A stretch of 64,000 bases of DNA, from assembly GCF_029269825.1 (NCBI RefSeq), contig NZ_JARJHU010000003.1:1-64000 (forward strand), in the 5' to 3' direction. The stretch is from Pedobacter sp. JY14-1. Its GTDB lineage: Bacteria > Bacteroidota > Bacteroidia > Sphingobacteriales > Sphingobacteriaceae. Under the pieces are notes generated by a model that saw only the letters and a program-made list of their open reading frames with translations, ran no database searches and was not told where the DNA came from. Both the position numbers and the translations under genes were made by a program. This document shows positions 1-7,210 of the stretch, piece after piece. Within the stretch, counting starts at the first letter, position 1. Each line of letters begins with the position of its first letter.

Positions 1-248
1 AAATGCCTGCCGACAAGGTTCATTATTCCAGGATATTGAAACGCAACACGGATGACCTGGGCTACTGGAACCTTGATTTCCAGGCTACGCGTTACGGGTC
101 TAATGCCCAGCCGCTGTATGTTTTGGCGGACCATGAACTGAATGCCCTGACAGGACCCAGGGGAGCAATATTTGATGCAAAGGAATACGCTGCTTATCTG
201 CAGAAAGGCCTGGATGAATTTAAAAAGCTGATAAAACCAAATGAATAA
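1..248 (+). CDS. DsbD-like thiol:disulfide interchange protein, C-terminal fragment
   Basis: Only the last 81 or so residues are visible; the reading frame is open at the left edge, so the gene starts outside the window. The tail contains the pattern YVLADHELNALTGPRG followed by a YAAYLQKGLDEF helix. This resembles the end of the C-terminal thioredoxin-like domain of DsbD-type proteins, where a short strand-turn and an amphipathic helix close the fold. The CxxC active site would lie upstream, so redox activity cannot be checked. The stop codon overlaps the pfkA start by 8 bases, suggesting cotranscription. Another thioredoxin-family protein is possible. Confidence 0.5.
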   Translation, partial: MPADKVHYSRILKRNTDDLGYWNLDFQATRYGSNAQPLYVLADHELNALTGPRGAIFDAKEYAAYLQKGLDEFKKLIKPNE

Positions 249-1224
249 AATTAAGAACATAGGTGTATTGACATCTGGAGGAGATGCCCCAGGTATGAAT
301 GCGGCCATCCGGGCCGTTGTCAGGGCCGCGATTTATCACGACTTGAAAGTGACAGGCATATTACGGGGCTACGAGGGCCTGATCAATGCTGATTTCATCG
401 AAATGGACCGTAAATCGGTTGCGAATATCATCCAGAGAGGAGGAACAATCCTTAAAACGGCAAGGAGTGATAACTTTCGTACAAAAGAGGGCAGGAAAAA
501 GGCTTTTGAGCAGTTGAAGGGCCATCAAATTGATGCATTGATCGTAATCGGCGGAGATGGGACATTTACAGGAGCCCACCTGTTCAGCCAGGAATTCGGC
601 TTTCCGGTACTGGGGCTGCCCGGTACAATAGACAATGATCTTGAGGGAACAGACTTTACCATAGGCTATGATACGGCAATCAATACCGTGATTAATGCGG
701 TGGATAAGATCAGGGATACGGCAGAGTCGCATGACCGGTTGTTTATCGTAGAAGTTATGGGGCGGGATTCCGGGTTGATCGCATTAAGAAGTGGCTTGGG
801 AGTAGGAGCAGAGGCAATTATGATCCCGGAAGCGAATATGGGGGTTGAAGGTCTGATCACAAGGCTGGAAAGCGGCCGTAAAGACAAAGCCTCAAAAATC
901 ATTATCGTTGCAGAGGGAGATGAGATCGGGGGAGCATTTAATGTAGGTGAAGTATTGAAAAAGAAGTTCCCGGCTTATGACATCCGTGTTTCCGTGCTTG
1001 GCCACATTCAGAGGGGAGGTTCGCCAAGCTGTATGGACAGGGTACTGGCGAGCAGGCTGGGTGTCGTTGCTGTTGAAGGATTACTTGACGGGCATTCAGG
1101 AGCTATGGTTGGACAGAAAGACAAGGAAATTGTATTTACACCCTTTGACCATGCGATAAAGCACCTGGACGCAAAGGAGATCAGTCCGGCATGGATGAAA
1201 CTTGTAGAAATCCTTTCCTTATAA
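241..1224 (+). CDS. pfkA: ATP-dependent 6-phosphofructokinase
   Basis: This enzyme phosphorylates fructose 6-phosphate to fructose 1,6-bisphosphate, the committed step of glycolysis, in the cytoplasm. The 327 residues match the short bacterial PfkA length (about 320). Visible motifs are the ATP-binding SGGDAPGMN (12-20) and GGDGT (104-108), the catalytic loop PGTIDNDL with the expected base Asp131, and MGRDSG near residue 174 in the sugar-phosphate site. The glycine after GGD in GGDGT is typical of ATP-dependent rather than pyrophosphate-dependent enzymes. The start overlaps the previous gene and a strong hairpin terminator follows directly. No truncation is seen. Confidence 0.97.
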   Translation: MNKIKNIGVLTSGGDAPGMNAAIRAVVRAAIYHDLKVTGILRGYEGLINADFIEMDRKSVANIIQRGGTILKTARSDNFRTKEGRKKAFEQLKGHQIDALIVIGGDGTFTGAHLFSQEFGFPVLGLPGTIDNDLEGTDFTIGYDTAINTVINAVDKIRDTAESHDRLFIVEVMGRDSGLIALRSGLGVGAEAIMIPEANMGVEGLITRLESGRKDKASKIIIVAEGDEIGGAFNVGEVLKKKFPAYDIRVSVLGHIQRGGSPSCMDRVLASRLGVVAVEGLLDGHSGAMVGQKDKEIVFTPFDHAIKHLDAKEISPAWMKLVEILSL

Positions 1225-1249
1225 AAAAGGCCCTTAATGGGCCTTTTTT
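1225..1249. terminator. Bidirectional intrinsic terminator between pfkA and ybjQ-like gene
   Basis: A run of A, the arms AAGGCCC and GGGCCTT around a five-base loop, and a run of T give a terminator that works in both directions. It lies between convergent genes, immediately after the pfkA stop codon and one base before the end of the minus-strand neighbour. Confidence 0.9.
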
Positions 1250-1250
1250 C

Positions 1251-1571
1251 TTATTCTATAATTACAGCGGTACCTGTCGCGGCCACCATTAACATACTTC
1301 CGCCGCTACCTACGGTTTCATAGTCAAGGTCAACCCCGATAATGGCATTTGCCCCTAAGGCTGCGGCATATTGCTGCATCTCATTGATGGCCGTATTCTT
1401 TCCTTCCCGAAGGACTTGTTCGTAGGATCCTGAACGGCCTCCGACGATATCCCTTATTCCTGCAAAAAGGTCTTTAAAGATATTTGCACCTATAATTGTT
1501 TCCCCGGTAACCAGACCAAGGTATTTAACTACTTTTTTTCCTTCTACAGTATTGGTTGTCGTAACTAACAT
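1251..1571 (-). CDS. YbjQ/UPF0145 family protein
   Basis: The 106-residue cytoplasmic protein matches the YbjQ (UPF0145) family in length and pattern: TTTNTVEG at the start, [16 protein letters not shown], and [16 protein letters not shown] near the end. Members form small pentameric rings of ferredoxin-like folds and are sometimes annotated as heavy-metal-binding, but the biochemical role is not settled. It is transcribed toward pfkA and shares its terminator. The next upstream gene on the same strand is the nucleotidase, 41 bases away, so the two may be cotranscribed. Confidence 0.88.
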   Translation of the reverse strand: MLVTTTNTVEGKKVVKYLGLVTGETIIGANIFKDLFAGIRDIVGGRSGSYEQVLREGKNTAINEMQQYAAALGANAIIGVDLDYETVGSGGSMLMVAATGTAVIIE

Positions 1572-1612
1572 CTTTTTTCGTTTTTCATTTAGATGCCGGG
1601 ACCAATAAAATG

Positions 1613-2146
1613 TTACAGTAACTTATCCAGAACCTCCTGCCAGTTGTTAACGCGCTCGTATTCCGTAAGCAGAAGGTTATGAGGGGAGGTAAAAAGTAGT
1701 TTCCTTCCGTTAAAGCCTGCAAAGTTCTTCACGCGGTCATCGATCATGATGTCGGCACAAACAATCTTATCGCCGCAGAAGACGATGTTTTTCCAGGAGA
1801 TGAAAGGAAAATGTTCAGCCAGCCAGTCGTATTTATCGATCAGGGAATTGCGGAATTCCATTGCTGCGGAAACAATGTAAACATCGTACTTTTCCTGAAG
1901 TTTCCTGATGGCATCTATGCTACCGTGTATGGGAGTAAGGTTGCGGAAGAAGCCAGGTTCATTGATGTATTCGAACCATTTATCCTTTGCATGTTCGGGC
2001 ACATGCTCGAAGATCTCATTCCCCGGGATAAGCTGGAGGTCCAGCGGCACTCCATAATCCCGGTTATAAAGCTGTATGAATTTCTCGATCGGATCGGCAA
2101 GAACTTCGTCCATGTCGACGACGATCCTTTGGCGGTGAATTGTCAT
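1613..2146 (-). CDS. 5'(3')-deoxyribonucleotidase (NT5C type, HAD superfamily)
   Basis: The 177-residue protein belongs to the HAD phosphatases that remove phosphate from deoxyribonucleoside monophosphates and help balance dNTP pools. The HAD motif I is visible as [10 protein letters not shown] (nucleophile and acid/base aspartates at about 11 and 13), followed by YIVSAAMEF (motif II region) and the acidic motif [11 protein letters not shown] near residue 137. It lacks a signal peptide, so it should be cytoplasmic. It is divergent from rpsP. A different HAD nucleotidase specificity cannot be excluded from sequence alone. Confidence 0.85.
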   Translation of the reverse strand: MTIHRQRIVVDMDEVLADPIEKFIQLYNRDYGVPLDLQLIPGNEIFEHVPEHAKDKWFEYINEPGFFRNLTPIHGSIDAIRKLQEKYDVYIVSAAMEFRNSLIDKYDWLAEHFPFISWKNIVFCGDKIVCADIMIDDRVKNFAGFNGRKLLFTSPHNLLLTEYERVNNWQEVLDKLL

Positions 2147-2207
2147 TGCACAAATATCCCCTTTCGCCCGGGAAGTAATGTAAAAGGAATTTAAAATTTA
2201 TAACGTA

Positions 2208-2238
2208 TTGTCAGTCATAGGTATTTTGCATATCTTTG
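2208..2238 (+). promoter_or_regulatory. Promoter of the rpsP cluster
   Basis: A TTG at 2208-2210, a 20-base spacer and TATCTTTG at 2231-2238 match the Bacteroidota promoter pattern (-33 TTG, -7 TAnnTTTG). The element lies about 55 bases before rpsP, leaving a short 5' leader. Confidence 0.7.
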
Positions 2239-2292
2239 CAGCCCCGCAGCATGGAGCTCCGGGAACTATGTTGAATACATAAACAAAAAAGA

Positions 2293-2850
2293 ATGGCAAC
2301 TAAAATCAGATTGCAGAGATTCGGAAAGAAAGGTAAGCCTTTTTTCCACGTGGTAGTAGCGGATTCACGCGCGCCAAGAGATGGTAAGTTTATCGAGCGT
2401 TTAGGTTCTTATAACCCAAACACTAATCCAGCGACCATCGAACTAAATTTCGATAAAACTTTGGATTGGGTAAACAAAGGGGCACAGCCTACAGATACCT
2501 GTCGTGCAATTCTCTCTTACAAAGGAATTTTGTACAAAAAACACCTTGAGGGTGGCGTTAAAAAAGGCGCACTGACCCAGGAGCAGGCGGAAGCAAAATT
2601 TGCGGAATGGCTGAGCGCTAAAGAGAGCCGGATCGAGGGTAAAAAAGAAAACCTGGTTAAATCAAAAGAAGAAGTGAAAAAGGCTGCTTTGGCTGCTGAA
2701 GCTAAGAAGAACGCGGACCGCGCAGCAGCTCTTGCGATTAAAAATGCTCCTGTAGAAGAAGTAGTTGAAGAAGCACCTGTGGAAGATGCCGTTGGCGCAG
2801 AAGAGACTCCTGCTGCTGAAACTACTGAAGGCAACGAGGAAAACGCGTAA
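2293..2850 (+). CDS. rpsP: 30S ribosomal protein S16
   Basis: The first 80 or so residues are a standard S16: [36 protein letters not shown] and the [16 protein letters not shown] region. S16 binds 16S rRNA and is needed for 30S assembly. The protein is 185 residues, about twice the usual bacterial length. The extra part is a Lys/Ala/Glu-rich helix-like segment followed by an acidic Glu/Ala/Pro/Thr tail, a pattern known from Bacteroidota S16 proteins. It is first in a cluster with rimM, trmD and rplS, as in many bacteria. Confidence 0.97.
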   Translation: MATKIRLQRFGKKGKPFFHVVVADSRAPRDGKFIERLGSYNPNTNPATIELNFDKTLDWVNKGAQPTDTCRAILSYKGILYKKHLEGGVKKGALTQEQAEAKFAEWLSAKESRIEGKKENLVKSKEEVKKAALAAEAKKNADRAAALAIKNAPVEEVVEEAPVEDAVGAEETPAAETTEGNEENA

Positions 2851-2868
2851 TCCTTTTGTGATTTTCTA

Positions 2869-2907
2869 AAAAATAGCGAGAGCCCATAGCGGACTTTCGC
2901 TATTTTT
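2869..2907 (+). terminator. Hairpin with T-run between rpsP and rimM (terminator or attenuator)
   Basis: The arms AAAAATAGCGA (2869-2879) and TCGCTATTTTT (2897-2907) are perfectly complementary and end in T-rich sequence, 18 bases after the rpsP stop. Since rimM and trmD follow on the same strand without an obvious new promoter, partial termination is the likely role, giving more S16 than RimM and TrmD. Confidence 0.65.
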
Positions 2908-2941
2908 ATTAATGGGCATCGATACCCCAAATATTTAATAG

Positions 2942-3469
2942 ATGAAAATAGAAGAAGCGCACTATATAGGATACATTACCAAGACTAAGGGACTCAAAGG
3001 AGAAGTCCAGGTTTATTTTGAATACGACACACCTGAGGCCCTTGATCTGGATGTCCTGTTTCTTGACCTTAACGGGAAACTGGTCCCTTTTTTTGTTTCA
3101 GCGTACCGGCTTCAGCATAACAATACCGGGAATTTCTTCTTTGATGATGTCGACCACATCGATAAAGCCCAGGCACTGGTGAAAAAAAGGGTCTATTTGC
3201 CGGAGGAAAAAATGCCGGAACAGGATGAAGAAGACTTTACCTATGAAGATCTGGAAGGCTTCATTGTTATTGATGAGCTCCATGGGGAGCTGGGAGAGAT
3301 TACTGAAGTGAATGAATACCCGCAGCAGTTTGTAGCTACGGTTAGCAACAAAGGCAGAGATATTCTTTTTCCGCTTAATGAAGATATGATTGTCGAAATC
3401 GACGAGGAGAACGGTGTGCTTCGGATGCGGCTTCCCGAAGGCCTTCTGGATATATATCTCAATCCATAA
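2942..3469 (+). CDS. rimM: Ribosome maturation factor RimM
   Basis: RimM binds ribosomal protein S19 and helps late maturation of the 30S head and processing of 16S rRNA. The 175-residue length fits the family. The N-terminal half shows the beta-barrel pattern HYIGYITKTKGLKGEVQVYF; the second half has the PRC-barrel domain with DLEGFIVIDELHGELGEI, QQFVATV, DILFPLNEDMI and LPEGLLDIYL. It lies between rpsP and trmD, 21 bases before trmD, which is the conserved order. Confidence 0.95.
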   Translation: MKIEEAHYIGYITKTKGLKGEVQVYFEYDTPEALDLDVLFLDLNGKLVPFFVSAYRLQHNNTGNFFFDDVDHIDKAQALVKKRVYLPEEKMPEQDEEDFTYEDLEGFIVIDELHGELGEITEVNEYPQQFVATVSNKGRDILFPLNEDMIVEIDEENGVLRMRLPEGLLDIYLNP

Positions 3470-3490
3470 GTATATTCTTACCTTTGTCCT

Positions 3491-4168
3491 ATGCGTTTTG
3501 ACATCATCACTGTTTTGCCAGGACTACTGGAGAGCCCTTTTGCTCATTCCATTTTGCTCAGGGCCCAAAAAAAGGGGATTGCGGAGATTTTTGTACATAA
3601 TCTGAGAGATTATGCAACCAACAAGCAAAAAAGTGTAGACGATTATCCTTACGGTGGGGGCAGTGGTATGGTAATGTCTATAGAGCCGTTTGCAAAATGT
3701 ATCGAAACGCTGAAATCAGCCCATCAGTATGATGACATTATCTTTATGAGCCCCGATGGGGAGACATTCAACCAGGCTATAGCTAACGAATTCTCTGTAA
3801 AGAAGAACCTGATGATCTTGTGCGGACATTACAAAGGAATTGACCAGCGCATCAGGGACCTTTTTGTAACACGGGAAATTTCAATTGGGGACTATGTTCT
3901 TTCAGGAGGCGAGTTGCCTGCTGCGGTTATGGTTGATGCCATCATCCGGCTTATTCCCGGTGTACTTAATGATGAGACTTCCGCGCTTTCCGATAGCTTT
4001 CAGGGAGAACTTCTGGATGCCCCGGTTTATACCAGGCCAGCAGACTGGAAAGGGCATAAAGTGCCAGATATCCTGCTCAGTGGTCATGAAGCGAAGATCA
4101 ATGAGTGGAGGTACGAGCAGGCCCTTGCGCGGACCCTTAAGCGGCGCCCGGATTTACTGGAAGACTAG
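3491..4168 (+). CDS. trmD: tRNA (guanine(37)-N1)-methyltransferase
   Basis: TrmD methylates G37 next to the anticodon using S-adenosylmethionine and so prevents frameshifting. The 225 residues include the SPOUT trefoil-knot motifs: [13 protein letters not shown] for substrate binding, [13 protein letters not shown], and the AdoMet-binding [13 protein letters not shown] followed by [11 protein letters not shown]. The C-terminal helix ends with [15 protein letters not shown], also typical. It is an obligate-dimer cytoplasmic enzyme and sits in the ribosomal cluster between rimM and rplS. Confidence 0.97.
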   Translation: MRFDIITVLPGLLESPFAHSILLRAQKKGIAEIFVHNLRDYATNKQKSVDDYPYGGGSGMVMSIEPFAKCIETLKSAHQYDDIIFMSPDGETFNQAIANEFSVKKNLMILCGHYKGIDQRIRDLFVTREISIGDYVLSGGELPAAVMVDAIIRLIPGVLNDETSALSDSFQGELLDAPVYTRPADWKGHKVPDILLSGHEAKINEWRYEQALARTLKRRPDLLED

Positions 4169-4338
4169 GCTTATCTGGAATGGGCGAAGGCTTTATCCAA
4201 TGGATCTTATGCATGCCCTTCTTCAACGAGAAATCTGGCGATATGATTTGCAATGAGCCAGTTGGCCATATGCCCTGTGGAAATTAGGAGATATGTGGAA
4301 AAAAATTAAAATCACTTTTTTATATGAAATAATATTCC

Positions 4339-4346
4339 TAATATTG
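4339..4346 (+). promoter_or_regulatory. Possible -7 element upstream of rplS
   Basis: TAATATTG matches TAnnTTTG at seven of eight positions, 46 bases before the rplS start. The 224-base gap between trmD and rplS (4169-4392) otherwise shows only AT-rich sequence, so a separate rplS promoter is plausible. Confidence 0.4.
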
Positions 4347-4392
4347 CAGTCCGATTTTAAAGAAGAAAAAGTCGGCTTAATAGCTTAGAATC

Positions 4393-4740
4393 ATGGATTT
4401 AGTAAAATTTGTTGAAGAGCAGGTAATCGTAAAGAATGAAGTCCCTGCGTTCAAATCAGGAGATACAGTGAGCGTTCACTATAAAATTCGCGAAGGTAAT
4501 AAAGAGCGTATTCAGATTTACCAGGGCGTAGTTTTACAACGTAACAGCGTAGGGGCAAATGAAACCTTTACCGTACGTAAAATTTCCAATGGGGTTGGAG
4601 TAGAACGTATCTTCCCGATTAACTCGCCAAATATTGCTAAAATCGAAGTGAACAGCTACGGAAAAGTACGCAGAGCTAAGCTGTTTTATCTGCGTGAGCT
4701 TACTGGTAAAGCTGCAAGGATCAAATCAAAAAGGGTTTAA
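4393..4740 (+). CDS. rplS: 50S ribosomal protein L19
   Basis: L19 sits at the 30S-50S interface of the ribosome. The 115-residue length and sequence are standard: [49 protein letters not shown], and the C-terminal [17 protein letters not shown]. It closes the rpsP-rimM-trmD-rplS cluster and is followed by a strong intrinsic terminator. The 224-base spacing from trmD is larger than elsewhere in the cluster. Confidence 0.97.
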   Translation: MDLVKFVEEQVIVKNEVPAFKSGDTVSVHYKIREGNKERIQIYQGVVLQRNSVGANETFTVRKISNGVGVERIFPINSPNIAKIEVNSYGKVRRAKLFYLRELTGKAARIKSKRV

Positions 4741-4766
4741 TTTATTTATCTCTTTAAGTTATATTT

Positions 4767-4796
4767 AAGCCTCCCGGATCCCGGGAGGCTTTTTTT
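4767..4796 (+). terminator. Intrinsic terminator after rplS
   Basis: The arms AAGCCTCCCGG and CCGGGAGGCTT form an 11-bp GC-rich stem with a tiny loop, followed by a T-run. It ends the ribosomal cluster, and its T-run stops three bases before the first ATG of the MscS gene. Confidence 0.92.
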
Positions 4797-4798
4797 GT

Positions 4799-5938
4799 AT
4801 GGTGATGAATTACGATTTTTTTAATCAGATATACTGGGGCAACAGTATCAGACAGTATTGTTTGTTAGCGGGGGTCATTCTCCTGGGCTTGGTCTTTAAG
4901 AGACTTGTGTCCAGGCTGGTAAGTCTTTTACTTTTCACCGTATTCCGCAGGTTTGCCAGTGACGCACACAACGACACGTTTGTTTCTCTGCTGCTAAAAC
5001 CGATAGAGTCTTTTATCACTTTTTGTACCATCTATCTTGCCATAAACCAAATTTCCCATCCTTTGGACGTTATCATCTGGCACCGGGTAAAGCCGAGGTT
5101 ACATATTACCATAGGAGATGCAATTGATAAGGTTTTTCTTTTCCTGATCATACTGTCTGTCTTCTGGATCATTTTAAGAATCGTAGACTTCATTGCCTAT
5201 GTGTTAAAAATGAGGGCGACGATTACGCAGAACAAAACGGATGATCAGCTGATACCTTTCCTTAAGGAACTGACTAAAACACTGGTTTGTTTTATGGGCT
5301 TCTTTGTATTACTTGGCTTCGTATTCGAGATTAATGTACTAACGCTCATTACCGGACTTGGAATAGGGGGTATTGCCATTGCGCTTGCAGCGAAGGAAAG
5401 CCTGGAAAACCTTTTGGGCTCATTTACAATATTCCTGGATAAGCCTTTTACAGTTGGTGATGTCGTCAAGGTTGATGGAATAGAAGGCACGATCCAGAAA
5501 GTCGGTTTCAGAAGTACCTGGCTCATCAGCCCCGATAAGACAACCATTGTGATCCCTAACCGGGCCATGATCGATGGCGTACTGGAAAATGTGACCATGA
5601 GGGAGTTCAGAAGGGTAAACTTTTTTATAGGCCTTACTTATGAGACAGGTTCCCTGGCAGTGAAAGCCATTTTAAAGGAAATTAATGATTGTCTTTCTGC
5701 CGATTCAAATATCAGAGACGGATACGCGACTTTTGATCACTTTGCCGATTCCTCCTTACAGGTCCAGGTGGTTTACCTTGTTGTCAGCATGCCATACAGC
5801 CAATTTGTTGCTTTAAAGGAAGGGGTCAATTTTAAATTAGTCGAAATAGTTGAAAAACACGGTTCGGCATTTGCTTATCCTGTCCAGCGTTCAATTGCGG
5901 ACCACCCGGTTCGGGATGAGCAAAAAAAAGAGGCTTAA
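4799..5938 (+). CDS. Small-conductance mechanosensitive channel (MscS family)
   Basis: The 379-residue inner-membrane protein has four or so hydrophobic segments in the first 190 residues, then the MscS pore helix and beta domain. The pore region reads GLGIGGIAIALAAKESLENLLGS, followed by DKPFTVGDVVKVDGIEGTIQKVGFRST and VIPNRAMIDGVLENV. The channel would open under membrane tension to release solutes during osmotic downshock. The start is uncertain: ATG at 4799 abuts the rplS terminator and ATG at 4805 is an alternative. The C-terminal domain continues into a normal cytoplasmic cage. Confidence 0.92.
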   Translation: MVMNYDFFNQIYWGNSIRQYCLLAGVILLGLVFKRLVSRLVSLLLFTVFRRFASDAHNDTFVSLLLKPIESFITFCTIYLAINQISHPLDVIIWHRVKPRLHITIGDAIDKVFLFLIILSVFWIILRIVDFIAYVLKMRATITQNKTDDQLIPFLKELTKTLVCFMGFFVLLGFVFEINVLTLITGLGIGGIAIALAAKESLENLLGSFTIFLDKPFTVGDVVKVDGIEGTIQKVGFRSTWLISPDKTTIVIPNRAMIDGVLENVTMREFRRVNFFIGLTYETGSLAVKAILKEINDCLSADSNIRDGYATFDHFADSSLQVQVVYLVVSMPYSQFVALKEGVNFKLVEIVEKHGSAFAYPVQRSIADHPVRDEQKKEA

Positions 5939-5945
5939 CCGCAGC

Positions 5946-6605
5946 TTATCCAAGCTCGGCCAGTACAGTAATGCCACCTTTTACTACCTGATTAAGTTCC
6001 AGGTTAACCTTGGTCCCCAATGGAAGGAAGATATCTACCCTGGAACCAAATTTAATGAACCCGAATTCCTCACCTTGTTTTACCTGATCGCCTTCTTTTA
6101 CATACCAAACGATTCTTCTGGCCAGGGCGCCGGCAATTTGCCTGAACAGTACCGGAGTACCGTTCTGGTGTTCTACTACAACGGTAGTACGCTCATTTTC
6201 CGTAGAAGATTTAGGGTTCCAGGCAGCAAGATATTTTCCCGGATGATATTTAAAGAAGCGTACCATACCCGATATCGGATTTCTGTTAATATGGACGTTG
6301 ACAGGGGACATAAATATAGATACCTGAAGGCGTTTATCCTTAAAGTACTCCGCTTCTTCAGTCTCCTCAATTACGACAACTTTTCCGTCCGCAGGACAGA
6401 TCACCAGATTATCCCCGGATGTGAAACTTCTTTTGGGATTTCTGAAAAATTGAAGAACCGTTAAAAAAAGGAAGAGTGAAAAAATATAGGTTAGCCATTT
6501 TAACCACGCTACATCTGCAAAACGGTAGTCAATTACCGCATTCAGGATAAAAACGAATAAAACCGTTAATGCGATGCTGGTATAGCCTTCTTTATGTATG
6601 GTCAT
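5946..6605 (-). CDS. psd: Phosphatidylserine decarboxylase proenzyme, short type
   Basis: The enzyme makes phosphatidylethanolamine from phosphatidylserine. It self-cleaves to form a pyruvoyl group, and the cleavage site is visible as FGSRVD, 33 or so residues from the C-terminus. Two hydrophobic segments near the N-terminus (about residues 8-55) anchor it in the membrane, and PADGKVV and SIFMSPVNVHINRNP are conserved. I chose the ATG at 6605 (219 residues); the reading frame extends 27 bases upstream only to a TTG. The short length matches the archaeal/Bacteroidota type. It lies downstream of hpt on the same strand. Confidence 0.93.
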   Translation of the reverse strand: MTIHKEGYTSIALTVLFVFILNAVIDYRFADVAWLKWLTYIFSLFLFLTVLQFFRNPKRSFTSGDNLVICPADGKVVVIEETEEAEYFKDKRLQVSIFMSPVNVHINRNPISGMVRFFKYHPGKYLAAWNPKSSTENERTTVVVEHQNGTPVLFRQIAGALARRIVWYVKEGDQVKQGEEFGFIKFGSRVDIFLPLGTKVNLELNQVVKGGITVLAELG

Positions 6606-6662
6606 TTTGAACGAAAATAATTGTCTTCGCAAAAATGTAAAAAAAATATGGTAAAATGACCA

Positions 6663-7208
6663 TCAGGCACCAGATTTGGCCCTGTAGATGTGCTTAAGAT
6701 TGCGTCCGAGGCCATTGTAATCCAGGCCATAGCCCACTACAAATTCGTTCGGGATCTCAAACCCGACATATTGCATGGTATCCATTTTCGTTATTAATGC
6801 AGCGGGTTTGAGCAGGAGTGAGCATACCGCGAGTGAAGCCGGGGCTTGCTGCCGCAGTTCGCCGATCAGATACGAAAGCGTCAGTCCGGTATCCACAATA
6901 TCCTCTACGATGACCACGTCCCTGTCCTTCAAGTTATCCGTAATCCCGATGATCTCCCTTACCGTACCGCTGCTTTCAGTACCTTGATAAGACGAAACAC
7001 GGATAAAGGTAGCTTCACAGGGAATGGTCAGCTCTTTCAGCAGATCGGCCATAAATATAAAACTGCCATTCAGTACGCCGATAAAAACCGGGCAGCGGCC
7101 TTCATAGTCTACCCCGATCTGTATGGCCATTAACCTTATCCGTTTACAGATCTGATCGTTTTCCAGGAAGATCTCGAACTCTTTATCCGCTATCTGAATT
7201 CTATCCAT
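6663..7208 (-). CDS. hpt: Hypoxanthine phosphoribosyltransferase
   Basis: This purine-salvage enzyme transfers phosphoribosyl from PRPP to hypoxanthine (and often guanine). The 181 residues show the PRPP loop as VVIVEDIVDTGLTLSYL, the flexible-loop region RVSSYQGTESSG, and the C-terminal VVGYGLDYNGLGRNLKHIY that closes over the base. Length and pattern match bacterial HPRTs. It begins two bases before the end of the GT51-domain gene (7211) and is probably cotranscribed with it and with psd. Confidence 0.95.
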   Translation of the reverse strand: MDRIQIADKEFEIFLENDQICKRIRLMAIQIGVDYEGRCPVFIGVLNGSFIFMADLLKELTIPCEATFIRVSSYQGTESSGTVREIIGITDNLKDRDVVIVEDIVDTGLTLSYLIGELRQQAPASLAVCSLLLKPAALITKMDTMQYVGFEIPNEFVVGYGLDYNGLGRNLKHIYRAKSGA

Positions 7209-7210
7209 GA

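Noticed and set aside
5850..6464. 204-codon plus-strand frame opposite psd
   Set aside because: It overlaps psd on the other strand and begins inside the MscS gene; no family pattern.
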